Shown one piece after another: positions 9,232 to 17,849 of a stretch of 64,000 bases of DNA. The position numbers and the translations under genes were made by a program. Position 1 is the first letter of the stretch; each line of letters begins with the position of its first letter. Under the pieces are notes generated by a model. That model saw only the letters and a list, made by a program, of their open reading frames with translations, was not told the DNA's origin and searched no databases. This DNA is from CAVZZG01 sp963779685 (GTDB taxonomy: Bacteria > Actinomycetota > Thermoleophilia > Gaiellales > F1-60-MAGs149), in the NCBI GenBank assembly GCA_963779685.1, contig CAVZZG010000001.1, positions 682,001 to 746,000 on the forward strand. The letters are read 5' to 3'.

Positions 9232-9260
9232 CGGGGCACTACGAAAGGCGGGGCACTACG
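9232..9260. repeat. 12-bp direct repeat in the PilZ/cyclase intergenic region
   Basis: CGGGGCACTACG occurs at 9232-9243 and again at 9249-9260, one repeat per 17 bp. The surrounding 9127-9416 region also repeats GGAACCCGG-like words (near 9166 and 9216, and a variant near 9260). No coding frame looks genuine across it, so this is a repetitive control region or decayed DNA between divergent genes. Confidence 0.6.
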
Positions 9261-9416
9261 GAACCGGACGCGGAAGCAACGAACCAGACGCGGGGTTGCC
9301 GGAAGAGCTTCTCGCTCTGGGGGCCGGCGCCGCGTCCCCCGAACGGGGGATGATCGCAGGCTGCTGGATGTCTTACGACGCGGGTTGGCCGGCATCGGCC
9401 AGATTGATCCGGCATC

Positions 9417-10787
9417 ATGGCCCCCATGCATCGCGACGATCAGTCGGGCGTCGGTGGCACGGTGCCCGGGACGCGGTATGCGAAGGCGCTGGATGGCGGG
9501 TACATCGCGTTCAAGCTGCTCGGAGAGGGTGGTGTCGACGTCGCGATCGTCGGCTCGATCGCGACGAACATCGAGCTGTTCATGGACTTCGAGCCCGCCA
9601 CGCGTTCGTGGTTGGACCTGGCCTCGAGCGCGCGGGTCACCATCCATGATCGGCGCGGCACGGGACTCTCGGACGACATGGGCGGTCTGCCGAACCTCGA
9701 GACCCGGGCAGCCGACCTCCTCGCCGTGCTGGATGCTGCGGGCCAGGAGCGGCCGTTCCTGCTGGCGGCCGGCGACGGGGGCATGGCGGGCGCGTTGTTG
9801 GCAGCCACTCGTCCCGACCGGGTGGCTGGACTGATCTGGTTCCAGGCCGCCGCACGCTCGGTGGCAGGCGGTGGGTGGCTGTACGGACGCGACCCTCGCG
9901 ATGTTGAGAAGCTCGCCGCGGACGCTGAAACGGGGTGGGGATCCGCGGCGTTTGTCAGGCAGATGTATCCGGGCGTGGCGATGGACACGGAGGCCGTCGA
10001 GTTCCTGGCAACCATGCAGCGGCACGCGTGCGGCCCGGCCACCGCAGTCGGATTCATCCAACTCCTGAACGACTACGACGTCCGAGACGTCCTGCCGACG
10101 CTACGGCTTCCCGTGCTGATTGTCGCGCCAAAGGGCCTGGCCGACGACTGGCTCTATCGCCAGGCGGAAGCGACGGCCGAACTCGTCCAGGGGGCAATCA
10201 TTCGCCCGCTGCCGCCGGAGGCGGTGAGGATGTGGCATCCGTCCGTCATCCGAGAGACGCGAGCGTTCCTCGGCATCGAACACCCGCCGCCAGAACTCGA
10301 CAGCGTGCTCGCCACGGTGCTGTTCTCCGACATCGTCGGCTCCACCGACCATCAAGCACGGCTTGGCGATCGGGCATGGAAGGAACTGGTCGAACAGCAT
10401 CATGCGATCGTGCGCCGGTCACTCGACCGGTGGCGAGGAGTGGAGATCGACACGGCCGGGGACGGATTCTTCGCCAGCTTCGACGGGCCGGCGCGAGCCA
10501 TCAACTGCGCACTCGAGATCTCCCGACGAGTCGGCGACCTCGGCGTCGAGATTCGAGCGGGGGTGCACACCGGCGAGTGCGAACTCATCAACGGCAAGAT
10601 CGGCGGCATCGCCGTCTCGATCGGCGCCAGGGTCGCCGGCAAGGCCCACCCCTCTGAAGTCTGCGTCTCCCAAACGGTCAAAGACCTCGTCGCCGGATCC
10701 GGCCTGACGTTCGAGCCTCGCGGAGAACACGCGCTCCGAGGCGTGCCCGGACTGTGGCGACTCTACTCGGCCACCAGTCCCGGCTAG
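9417..10787 (+). CDS. Alpha/beta-hydrolase-like domain fused to class III nucleotidyl cyclase
   Basis: 456 aa (ATG at 9417; ATG at 9426 is also possible). Residues ~20-280 look like an alpha/beta-hydrolase (HDRRGTGLSD, LRLPVLIVAPKG), but the nucleophile elbow reads AAGDGGMAG with no Ser, so it is probably a non-catalytic sensor. Residues ~300-456 form a class III cyclase: FSDIVGST and TAGDGFFASFDGP supply the two metal-binding Asp residues, and GIAVSIGARVAG matches the transition-state region. It would make cAMP (or cGMP) in response to a ligand. This architecture is known in mycobacteria and relatives. Confidence 0.88.
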   Translation: MAPMHRDDQSGVGGTVPGTRYAKALDGGYIAFKLLGEGGVDVAIVGSIATNIELFMDFEPATRSWLDLASSARVTIHDRRGTGLSDDMGGLPNLETRAADLLAVLDAAGQERPFLLAAGDGGMAGALLAATRPDRVAGLIWFQAAARSVAGGGWLYGRDPRDVEKLAADAETGWGSAAFVRQMYPGVAMDTEAVEFLATMQRHACGPATAVGFIQLLNDYDVRDVLPTLRLPVLIVAPKGLADDWLYRQAEATAELVQGAIIRPLPPEAVRMWHPSVIRETRAFLGIEHPPPELDSVLATVLFSDIVGSTDHQARLGDRAWKELVEQHHAIVRRSLDRWRGVEIDTAGDGFFASFDGPARAINCALEISRRVGDLGVEIRAGVHTGECELINGKIGGIAVSIGARVAGKAHPSEVCVSQTVKDLVAGSGLTFEPRGEHALRGVPGLWRLYSATSPG

Positions 10788-10927
10788 CGAGGGCAGCCAT
10801 GGCGATCCCGCCAAACCCAGCCTGGCTCAGCGGTACGTGCTGCTCGTGCTGGCGGCCGCGGCCAGCCCGCGCACGGCCAGTGCTGAGCCTGTAGAACACT
10901 TGTGTACGTCGTCGTGACAAGTACGCG

Positions 10928-12115
10928 CTATGGCGGCGATGTCTCGACTTCTTCGATCAGTTCGAGGAGTTCGCGTGCCTCCCAGAGGCGGTCGCGTCTG
11001 CCGGCGCTGATCGGCGTGAGCGCGTCGATGGCGGCGAGTTGTTCGATCGCTTGTCCGATGGCGGGTTTGCTGCGGCCGGTAGCGGCGATCCCGACCGCGA
11101 CGGTCAGCGCAGGGTGGGCGGGAAGCGCGTCGATGAGCGCCCATACCGCGGCGTCGGCGCGTGGGGCTCCTCGGGTGCGCAGACGTTCGCGCCATGTCTC
11201 TTGGAGGTTTGCGACTCGCTCAAGGTAGGTGTTGGCGAGGGCTGCGGCCCGTGCTGTCGCCACGGCGAACAGCTCGATCCACTCGGCGAGTCGGTCCTCG
11301 CGGAAGTTGGTCAGCCCGGCGATGTACCGGTCGCGGTCGGCGGCGAGGATCACGCTCACGGGTGGTACGTAGGAGGTGGCGATGCCGCGGCGGCGGAGGA
11401 TGATGTGGATGAGCGCGCGTCCCGTGCGCCCGTTGCCGTCGGCGAACGGGTGGATCGTTTCGAACTGGGCGTGGGCGACGGCTGCCTGCACGAGCGGCGG
11501 CAGCCGGTCGTCGTTGCAGAAGCGGACGAGATCGACGAGCAGGCGGTCGACCTCCGACGGCGGCGGAGGGACGAAGGCGGCGCCGCAGGGGTTGTGGTCG
11601 TTGCCGCCGATCCAGTTCTGCGTCGTTCTGACCGCGCCCGCGATCCGGGTCTGGCCGGCCCGTTCGAGCAGGGCGCGGTGGACGTCGAGGACGTGATCGA
11701 GACTCAGGGGTGCGGTAAGCGATGCGTCCTCGATCGCGAGTTGCATCGCGTCGATGTTGGCGAGGATCTCCGTCGCCTCTGGGCCGATCGCGAGGCCTGC
11801 GTCCGAGCGGGCCTCGGCGCGCGCGAGAGCGACCGCCGGGACCTGCATCCCCTCGATCCGGGACGACGCGATCGACTCGCTGCGCAGGAGCAGCCGCGCC
11901 AGCGGCGCGAGCCCGCGGCGATCGAAGTGGTTGAGCGCGACGAGGCGCGCCTCCGTTTCGGAGACAGCGGCTGCAAGCTCGCCCGTGAGCGTCAGCGCAA
12001 GATCCGCGAGCGGCTCCGGGATGAACGCGTCGTAGCCGCAGGCACGCCGGTAGCGCGGCGGCGCGTAGAGCGCCGGGTCGTACCTCCAGGTCTGCGGCAC
12101 GAGCTGGCCACGCAT
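10928..12115 (-). CDS. Fic-family protein (AMPylase-like) with inhibitory motif
   Basis: 395 aa from ATG at 12115, preceded by AAAGGA seven bases upstream. The catalytic Fic loop is HPFADGNGRTGR (around residues 225-236) with intact His, Asp, Asn and Arg. An N-terminal SSRIEG sequence around residue 85 matches the class II inhibitory helix whose Glu blocks ATP binding. The C-terminal ~100 residues contain a winged-helix-like segment (GRSKPAIGQAIEQLAAIDAL). Family members AMPylate protein targets. A perfect inverted repeat lies just upstream and may be its own operator. Confidence 0.92.
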   Translation of the reverse strand: MRGQLVPQTWRYDPALYAPPRYRRACGYDAFIPEPLADLALTLTGELAAAVSETEARLVALNHFDRRGLAPLARLLLRSESIASSRIEGMQVPAVALARAEARSDAGLAIGPEATEILANIDAMQLAIEDASLTAPLSLDHVLDVHRALLERAGQTRIAGAVRTTQNWIGGNDHNPCGAAFVPPPPSEVDRLLVDLVRFCNDDRLPPLVQAAVAHAQFETIHPFADGNGRTGRALIHIILRRRGIATSYVPPVSVILAADRDRYIAGLTNFREDRLAEWIELFAVATARAAALANTYLERVANLQETWRERLRTRGAPRADAAVWALIDALPAHPALTVAVGIAATGRSKPAIGQAIEQLAAIDALTPISAGRRDRLWEARELLELIEEVETSPP

Positions 12116-12141
12116 GTAGTGATCCTTTCCCAACCGGACGG

Positions 12142-12174
12142 GCTAGTAAAGATTATCCGCGATCCTTTACTAGC
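12142..12174. promoter_or_regulatory. Perfect 10-bp inverted repeat upstream of fic
   Basis: GCTAGTAAAG (12142-12151) and CTTTACTAGC (12165-12174) are exact reverse complements separated by 13 bp. On the minus strand a GGATAAT sequence falls inside the spacer and resembles a -10 box, 25-30 bp before the fic ribosome-binding site. The repeat also covers the stop codon of the upstream methyltransferase. It is most likely the fic promoter-operator; a terminator is less likely because AT-rich arms would form a weak stem. Confidence 0.7.
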
Positions 12175-13126
12175 TACGGGTGACCCAGGCGTCGTGGATC
12201 GCCGCCACGTGGCGGACGTCGCTCCCGCAGCAGCCGCCGAGCAGGGCAATGTTCGGCAGGCGCTCGCCGAGCGCCGCGCAGCGGGCACCGAGGTCCGCGG
12301 GATCGCCGTCGTCGAGCTCCTCGGCGGCATCCAACTCCTCGTGGCTCCGGGTCGAGGCGTTCGCCCGGAGGCCGCGGATCCGGCCGAGCCACGGCCCGTC
12401 GTCGTCGAGCGCCGGCTCGATGTGGGTCGGGTGCGCGCAGTTGACCATGAAGTAGGCCGCAGCCCCGTCCGTCGCGTCGTCGACCTGTTCGATCGCCTCG
12501 CCGAGGCCCTGGCCGCTCGGCAGGCGCCCGTCGACCTCGACGGTGAAGGACAGCGCCACGGGTAGGCCGACCGCCGTCGCGGCGCGGACGATCCCGATCG
12601 CCTCGTCGACGGTCGGGATCGTCAGCGCGGTAGCGAGGTCGGCAGCGGTATCGGCGAGGGCCCGAAGCTGCGTCGCGTGGTAGCGCTCGGCCTCCGTGCT
12701 CGACATCGCCGACGCCGCCGAATAGCCGTCTGCGCGCGGTCCGACGAGCCCCTCGAGCAGGATCGGCTGGCCCCAGTCGGGCGTCGCCGTGCGCAGTTCG
12801 TCGACGAGCTCGACCGAGCGACGGTTGACTGCGGCGAGGGCGTCGGCGTCGTATCCGAGCGCGGTGCCCCAGTCGGGGTTCGCGCGCCAGGTCGGGGCGC
12901 CGAGGACGAAGCCGGTACCGCGAGATCGCGCGAGTGCGAGGAAGGGCTCGTAGTAGGCGCGCAGCGCCGCGCGCCCGGCCTCGTTGTCGACGAGCGGGAA
13001 GGCGGCGAAGCACGGAAGCTCGATCCTCTGCTGGAAGATGAGCACCGTCTCCATTCCGGCGTCAGTCAGGTACAGGCCACCGCCGGCGAGCGGAGCGGCG
13101 CGGTCGGAGGGCGCGTGCCAGGACAC
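12170..13126 (-). CDS. Homocysteine S-methyltransferase family protein
   Basis: About 318 aa from GTG at 13126 (an AGGAG lies 12 bases upstream). The zinc ligands of the family are present: Cys in VNCAHP and the Cys pair in GGCCGSD near the C-terminus. The start of the barrel reads LYLTDAGMETVLIF. These enzymes transfer a methyl group from S-methylmethionine or S-adenosylmethionine to homocysteine, or act on other thiols. It faces the same direction as fic but the stop lies inside the fic operator, so they are probably separate transcripts. Confidence 0.88.
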   Translation of the reverse strand: MSWHAPSDRAAPLAGGGLYLTDAGMETVLIFQQRIELPCFAAFPLVDNEAGRAALRAYYEPFLALARSRGTGFVLGAPTWRANPDWGTALGYDADALAAVNRRSVELVDELRTATPDWGQPILLEGLVGPRADGYSAASAMSSTEAERYHATQLRALADTAADLATALTIPTVDEAIGIVRAATAVGLPVALSFTVEVDGRLPSGQGLGEAIEQVDDATDGAAAYFMVNCAHPTHIEPALDDDGPWLGRIRGLRANASTRSHEELDAAEELDDGDPADLGARCAALGERLPNIALLGGCCGSDVRHVAAIHDAWVTRS

Positions 13127-13226
13127 GACAACATCATGGCTCCTCTGGCCTTCGCGCTCCGCCGGCCGGCCGGAGTCCAGGGAGCGTCTGCGCTGCAACG
13201 CTGACGGCTTCTCTACCTGAGAGGGG

Positions 13227-14648
13227 TCAGGTGCGCCGGGCAGCGGGTCGCGAACCTGGCAGCTCTGGTGTCGCCGCGACGGCGAGTTCTTGGACGGCGA
13301 CGGGGATGGCCGGTTCGGCGAGTCGTCCGTAGCCGAGGACGAGTGCGGTACGGAGTCGGGCGGCCTTGGCTGGCTCTACAGCGTAACTTTGGAGGCTACG
13401 GACGTTGATGCCTCGTTCGAGGGCGCGCCTGACGATGTCGTGTTCCGTCGCGTCCGGGAGTTGGAGGACGAGGTGGAGGCCGGCCGCGGCGCCGGAAATC
13501 TGTCCGGTCGGCAGTTGCCGGGTGAGCTCGGTGACGAGTCGGTCGCGGCGGGCGCGGTACGTGCGGAGTGCTCGGCGCAGCGAGCGGTCGAAGGCGCCGC
13601 TCGCCAGGACATCTGCGAGTGCGATCTGGTCGATCATGGGTGAGCCGCTGTCGCGCCACCACTTGGCGTCCGCCGCGGCGCTGGTGATGCTGGGTGGGAG
13701 GGCGAGCCAGCCGAGGCGTAGGGCGGGGGCGAGGACCTTGGATGCGGTTCCGATGTAGGCGACGTGGTCGGGCGCGAGTCCCTGAAGGGCGCCGACGGGT
13801 GGGCCGTCGTGGCGGAACTCGGCGTCGTAGTCGTCTTCGATGATGAGTGCGCCGCTGGTTTGGGCCCAGTCGAGGAGGGCGCGGCGGCGGTCGGGGGACA
13901 TGATCACGCCGGTCGGGAACTGGTGGGCGGGAGTGACGAGCACCGCGTCGGCGTTCGTCTGAGTGAGCGCGGCGACGTCGATGCCGTCCTGGTCGACCGG
14001 GACCGGCACGAGGGTCATGCCGGCGAGTCGGGCGGTGCTGGCGGCGTCGTCGAGCGCCGGGTCCTCGATTGCGAGGCGGCGCTTGCCCTGGCTGGCGAGG
14101 AGCGCGCAGAGGACGTCGAGGCCCTGCGCGAAGCCCTGGACGACGATGATCCGCTGCGGTGTGACGACGACGCCGCGGATGCGCCCGAGCCGCTCGGCGA
14201 GCGTCTCGCGCAGCGCCTGGTTGCCGTGGCGGTCGGCGTAGTCGAGCAGGCTGTCGGGTGCGGTGCGAAGGGCGGTGTCGAGCGCGCGGCGCCAGACGTC
14301 GCGCGGGAACAACGTGACGTCCGGTGTGGTGGGCGTGAAGTCGTACCGGATCGTCGGCCGCGGCGGCGGTGGCCGGTCTTCGGCGCTGGCCGCGGTGCCG
14401 GCGGCGACGGTCGGTGCCTGGCGTGGCTTGACGGCCAGGAAGCCCTGCGCGATCAGCTGGTTGTAGGCGTCGGTGACGACGCCGCGGGAGACGCCGAGCT
14501 GCGCGGCCAGGTCGCGGCTTGCCGGGAGCTGGGTGCCGGGCCTGAGGCGGCCGCTGCGGATGTCGTTCGCGACGGCCGCGGCCAGCCGGTGGCGCATCGG
14601 TGCGCTGCCGGCTGGCAGTGAGACGAGGAGTTCCCTGGACCCATTCAT
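13227..14648 (-). CDS. MocR-type regulator (GntR HTH + aminotransferase fold)
   Basis: 473 aa. Residues ~15-85 are a GntR winged helix (ANDIRSGRLRPGTQLPASRD, LGVSRGVVTDAYNQL). Residues ~110-460 are a fold-type I aminotransferase with IIVVQGFAQGLDVL, IEDDYDAEFR and GTASKVLAPALRLGW, where the Lys is the PLP-binding residue. MocR regulators sense PLP or an amino compound and control a divergent gene. Here that is the FMN-binding protein and its operon, 88 bp away. Confidence 0.9.
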   Translation of the reverse strand: MNGSRELLVSLPAGSAPMRHRLAAAVANDIRSGRLRPGTQLPASRDLAAQLGVSRGVVTDAYNQLIAQGFLAVKPRQAPTVAAGTAASAEDRPPPPRPTIRYDFTPTTPDVTLFPRDVWRRALDTALRTAPDSLLDYADRHGNQALRETLAERLGRIRGVVVTPQRIIVVQGFAQGLDVLCALLASQGKRRLAIEDPALDDAASTARLAGMTLVPVPVDQDGIDVAALTQTNADAVLVTPAHQFPTGVIMSPDRRRALLDWAQTSGALIIEDDYDAEFRHDGPPVGALQGLAPDHVAYIGTASKVLAPALRLGWLALPPSITSAAADAKWWRDSGSPMIDQIALADVLASGAFDRSLRRALRTYRARRDRLVTELTRQLPTGQISGAAAGLHLVLQLPDATEHDIVRRALERGINVRSLQSYAVEPAKAARLRTALVLGYGRLAEPAIPVAVQELAVAATPELPGSRPAARRT

Positions 14649-14736
14649 TCCGCTATCGCTGGCTCTTCCGACGAGTCCACGATGCGGGTACGGTACACGT
14701 CATGATGACCGCCACCCCCACGTCCGCGATGTGCGC

Positions 14737-15390
14737 ATGCTGATCCACCGGTGGGATGCCGAGGTTGCGCCGGATGAGTGGCGAACGTGGCTTGGGACGA
14801 CCGCGCCGTTCGGGACGCTGGTCGTGAACAACCTCGATCGAGACGAGGCGCCGCTGGTCGTGCCGACGCACGCGGCGGTTGAGGGCGACCTGGTGCTGGT
14901 CCATTTCGCGCGCCCCAACCCGGTCTGGCCGCACCTGGAGGCCGCCCGCAGGGTGCGGTTCGTGGTCGTCGGCGACGCCGCCGTCGTCCCGGGCACGTGG
15001 CGCGCGAAGCCGGGTGAGCCGACCGAGAACGGCGTGCCGACGAGCTACTACGCGGCCGTCCAGCTCGTCTGTGCCCCGACGATCATCGACGACGCGGACG
15101 CGAAGGCGGAGTTGTTGCGCAGGCAGATGGGTCACCTCCAACCGGAGGGCGGCAGTGCCGAGATCGGGGTCGACCTTGCGCCCTTCGGCGGCATGCTGGG
15201 CGGGATCCGCGGCGTCGAGCTCGAGATCGTCGAGGCGACGGCGAAGTTCAAGTACGACGACCACAAGCCGGTCGAGCACCGCCAGCGGGTCGCTCGGCTG
15301 CTGGATGAGCGAGGGCGACCGAACGACCCGCGTGCCGCTGCCCAGCAGCGTCGCCGCCTCGACCTGGTCGGCGCCTGGCGAACCCCGTAG
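14737..15390 (+). CDS. FMN-binding PaiB-like protein
   Basis: 217 aa from ATG at 14737 (GTG at 14731 also in frame). The sequence FGTLVVNNLDRDEAPLVVPTH, then LVLVHFARPNPVWPHLE and VVGDAAVVPGTWRAKP, follows the PaiB/flavin-reductase-like split barrel. PaiB proteins bind FMN and were first described as negative regulators of sporulation and protease genes; others are probably PNP-oxidase-like enzymes. It starts the operon divergent from the MocR regulator and ends 29 bp before the SIS gene. Confidence 0.85.
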   Translation: MLIHRWDAEVAPDEWRTWLGTTAPFGTLVVNNLDRDEAPLVVPTHAAVEGDLVLVHFARPNPVWPHLEAARRVRFVVVGDAAVVPGTWRAKPGEPTENGVPTSYYAAVQLVCAPTIIDDADAKAELLRRQMGHLQPEGGSAEIGVDLAPFGGMLGGIRGVELEIVEATAKFKYDDHKPVEHRQRVARLLDERGRPNDPRAAAQQRRRLDLVGAWRTP

Positions 15391-15419
15391 CGACGCGACT
15401 CGGGGAACTCCCGCTCGCG

Positions 15420-16574
15420 ATGGTGGAGGAGCAGATGGACGAGTGGCATGACGAGACGTATCCCGAGCTGCGCACAGCGCCGCCCTGGGTGATGGAGGAG
15501 ATGATCGACGCGACCCCGCAACTCGCGGCCGGCGTCCTCGAACATCCCGAAGCGGCGATGCTGGCGGAGCGGATCGTGCGCGTGGCCGCGGCCGGCGAGC
15601 CGATCGTGACGACCGGCTGCGGCACGAGCCTGCACGCGGCGATGGCGATCGCCGACCTGCTCGAGACCGCCCTTGCGCAGACCGGAGCGCCGGTGCGGGT
15701 CGAAGCGCGCGATGCCTTCGAGGCGGCGCTCGCCCCGCGCCGCGGTGGTGTGATCGTCGCTGTCTCGCACGACGGTGGTACGCACGCGACGACACTCGCG
15801 CTCGAGGCTGCCGCCACGGCGGGAGCGCAGACCATGCTGATCACGCATCAGCCGGGCGGGTCGTGCGCGGGCGCCGCCGAGCACGTCTTCGAAACGCCGA
15901 TCGCGGACCGCTCCTGGTGTCATACCATCGCCTACTCCTCGGCCATCCTCGCGGGCGCCGCGATCGCCTCACAGATCGAGCTGCCGACCCTTGCCGCAGC
16001 TACCATCGAGAGCCGACTGGCGAACCTGTCGGCCGCACTCGACGAGCCGACCGAGGCTTCGGCGAAGCTGCTCGCGCCCGCCGCTCGCGTCGTCTGTACC
16101 GGCAGCGGCTGCGACCGCATCACGAGCCACGAGCTCACACTCAAACTCGAGGAGGGCCCTCACGTCGCAGCTGGGCATCGCGACCTCGAGATCCTCCTGC
16201 ACGGACACCTGGTCGCGTGCGAGCCCGGCACCCCGATCGTGCTGATCGCCCTCGACCCGCGCGGACGACCTCGCCGCCTCGACCGCGCCGCCCGACTCCT
16301 CGACGCCGCCGAAGCGCTGGCGCTGCCCGTGATCCTGATCAGCGACGCCGACGGCGCAGCTGCCCTCGCCTCGCACCCGGCTGTCGGCGGCAGTCTTCCA
16401 ACGGGCGCCGCGACGCTGCCGCAGCCCCTGGACGCGCTGCTTGCCGGAGCGATCGCGCTTCAGCTGCTGACGCTCGCCATCGTCCATGCGAGGGGCACGA
16501 ACCCCGACCTGATCCGACGCGAACAGGCGCCGTGGCGTGCGGCCGCGCAGATCCTCGACGACCCGGGTTGGTAA
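15420..16574 (+). CDS. SIS-domain sugar isomerase/deglycase-like protein
   Basis: 384 aa. Two SIS (sugar isomerase) domains are visible: the first with TTGCGTSLHAAMAIADLL and VAVSHDGGTHATTLAL, the second with CTGSGCDRITSHELTLKLEEG. It resembles the isomerase half of GlmS and the FrlB/AgaS deglycase-deaminase group but lacks a glutaminase domain. These enzymes act on amino-sugar phosphates or glycated amino acids. The ATG lies 29 bp after the FMN-binding gene and its stop is 5 bp before the trans-sulfuration gene, indicating one operon. Confidence 0.85.
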   Translation: MVEEQMDEWHDETYPELRTAPPWVMEEMIDATPQLAAGVLEHPEAAMLAERIVRVAAAGEPIVTTGCGTSLHAAMAIADLLETALAQTGAPVRVEARDAFEAALAPRRGGVIVAVSHDGGTHATTLALEAAATAGAQTMLITHQPGGSCAGAAEHVFETPIADRSWCHTIAYSSAILAGAAIASQIELPTLAAATIESRLANLSAALDEPTEASAKLLAPAARVVCTGSGCDRITSHELTLKLEEGPHVAAGHRDLEILLHGHLVACEPGTPIVLIALDPRGRPRRLDRAARLLDAAEALALPVILISDADGAAALASHPAVGGSLPTGAATLPQPLDALLAGAIALQLLTLAIVHARGTNPDLIRREQAPWRAAAQILDDPGW

Positions 16575-16579
16575 CCCCG

Positions 16580-17704
16580 ATGGATCCGAGTGAGTATTCG
16601 GCCGCGACGTGGGTGGTCGCCGCTGGGCGCGGCACCGATCCGGGCGCGCCGCTGAACGTCCCGCTCGTCGCCGCATCCACCTTCACGCTCGACGGCGACC
16701 GCGCCTACGCCCGCGACGACGGCACGCCGACCTGGGACGCGCTCGAGCGTCTCGTCGGCGGCCTCGACCATGGCGAGGCGGTCGCCTTCAGCTCCGGCAT
16801 GGCCGCCATCGCCGCCGTCTTCGACCAGCTCCACGTCGGCGCTCGCATCGTCTGGCCGACCGACTGCTACCACGGCGTGGCCGGCCTCATCCACCACGGC
16901 GAACAGCACGGACGCTGGGTGACGACGCGCCTCGCGCTGGAAGCCACCAGCGACTGGTGCGCCGCTGCCCAGGAGGCGGACCTGCTCTGGATCGAATCAC
17001 CCTCCAACCCGCTCCTGACCGTCGCCGATCTGCACCGGATCGGCGCGTCTGCACGCAGGCCCGGGTTGCTGCTGGTCGTCGACAACACCCTCGCCGGGCC
17101 GCTCCTGCAACAACCGCTCGATCACGGCGCCGACATCGTCATCCACTCCGCCACCAAGCACCTCGGCGGGCACTCCGACCTGCTCTGCGGTATCGCCACC
17201 ACCCGCCGCCCCGAGCTCGCGCACGAGCTTCGGCAGCGACGGGAACTCGCTGGCGCCACCCCGGGCACGCTCGAGGCCTTCCTCGTCGCGCGCGGGATTC
17301 GTACCCTCGCGCTCCGCACCGAGAGGAGCAACCACACCGCCCTCGAGTTGGCTCGCAGGCTCGAAGCGCACCCGGCCGTCACCCGCGTCCGCCACCCCGG
17401 CCTGGCAAGCCACCCCACCCACGAGATCGCCGCGGGGCAGCTGAGTGGCTACGGCAGCGTCATCTCGTTCGACATCGCCGGCGACGCCCAAGCGGCCGAC
17501 GCGATCTGCTCCAGCCTCGCGCTGATCCGGCACGCCACCAGCTTCGGCGCTGTCGAATCGACCATCGAGCGGCGCGCCGCCGTCCCCGGCCAAGAGCACC
17601 TCCCGGCAAGCCTCCTCCGCCTCAGCGTCGGCATCGAAGACCCGGAGGACATCTGGAACGACCTCGTGCAGGCCCTCATCCCGGGAATGTCGCTGTACCA
17701 CTGA
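16580..17704 (+). CDS. Trans-sulfuration enzyme (cystathionine gamma-synthase/beta-lyase-like)
   Basis: 374 aa from ATG at 16580, five bases after the SIS stop. PLP-binding Lys lies in HSATKHLGGHSD, with the SSGMAAIAAVFD loop, ESPSNPLLTVADL and VVDNTLAGPLLQQPLDHGAD typical of the Cys/Met metabolism family. It would act on a gamma- or beta-substituted amino acid such as cystathionine or an O-acylhomoserine. It is unusual to find such an enzyme coupled to a SIS protein; the pair may process a sulfur amino acid-sugar conjugate (inference). Confidence 0.88.
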   Translation: MDPSEYSAATWVVAAGRGTDPGAPLNVPLVAASTFTLDGDRAYARDDGTPTWDALERLVGGLDHGEAVAFSSGMAAIAAVFDQLHVGARIVWPTDCYHGVAGLIHHGEQHGRWVTTRLALEATSDWCAAAQEADLLWIESPSNPLLTVADLHRIGASARRPGLLLVVDNTLAGPLLQQPLDHGADIVIHSATKHLGGHSDLLCGIATTRRPELAHELRQRRELAGATPGTLEAFLVARGIRTLALRTERSNHTALELARRLEAHPAVTRVRHPGLASHPTHEIAAGQLSGYGSVISFDIAGDAQAADAICSSLALIRHATSFGAVESTIERRAAVPGQEHLPASLLRLSVGIEDPEDIWNDLVQALIPGMSLYH

Positions 17705-17849
17705 TCGTCTCGGTCAGAAGCCGCCCTTCGGCGGCAGCCGAGTGTGTCATCATGCAGCCGGAGGATCGCCGCGTCCGGTTGCGTGCTGGCCTCCATGGCA
17801 TCGAGCCCCCAGGGATGGCGGCTCGCCAGCAAACGAGAGCGGGTCTCGA

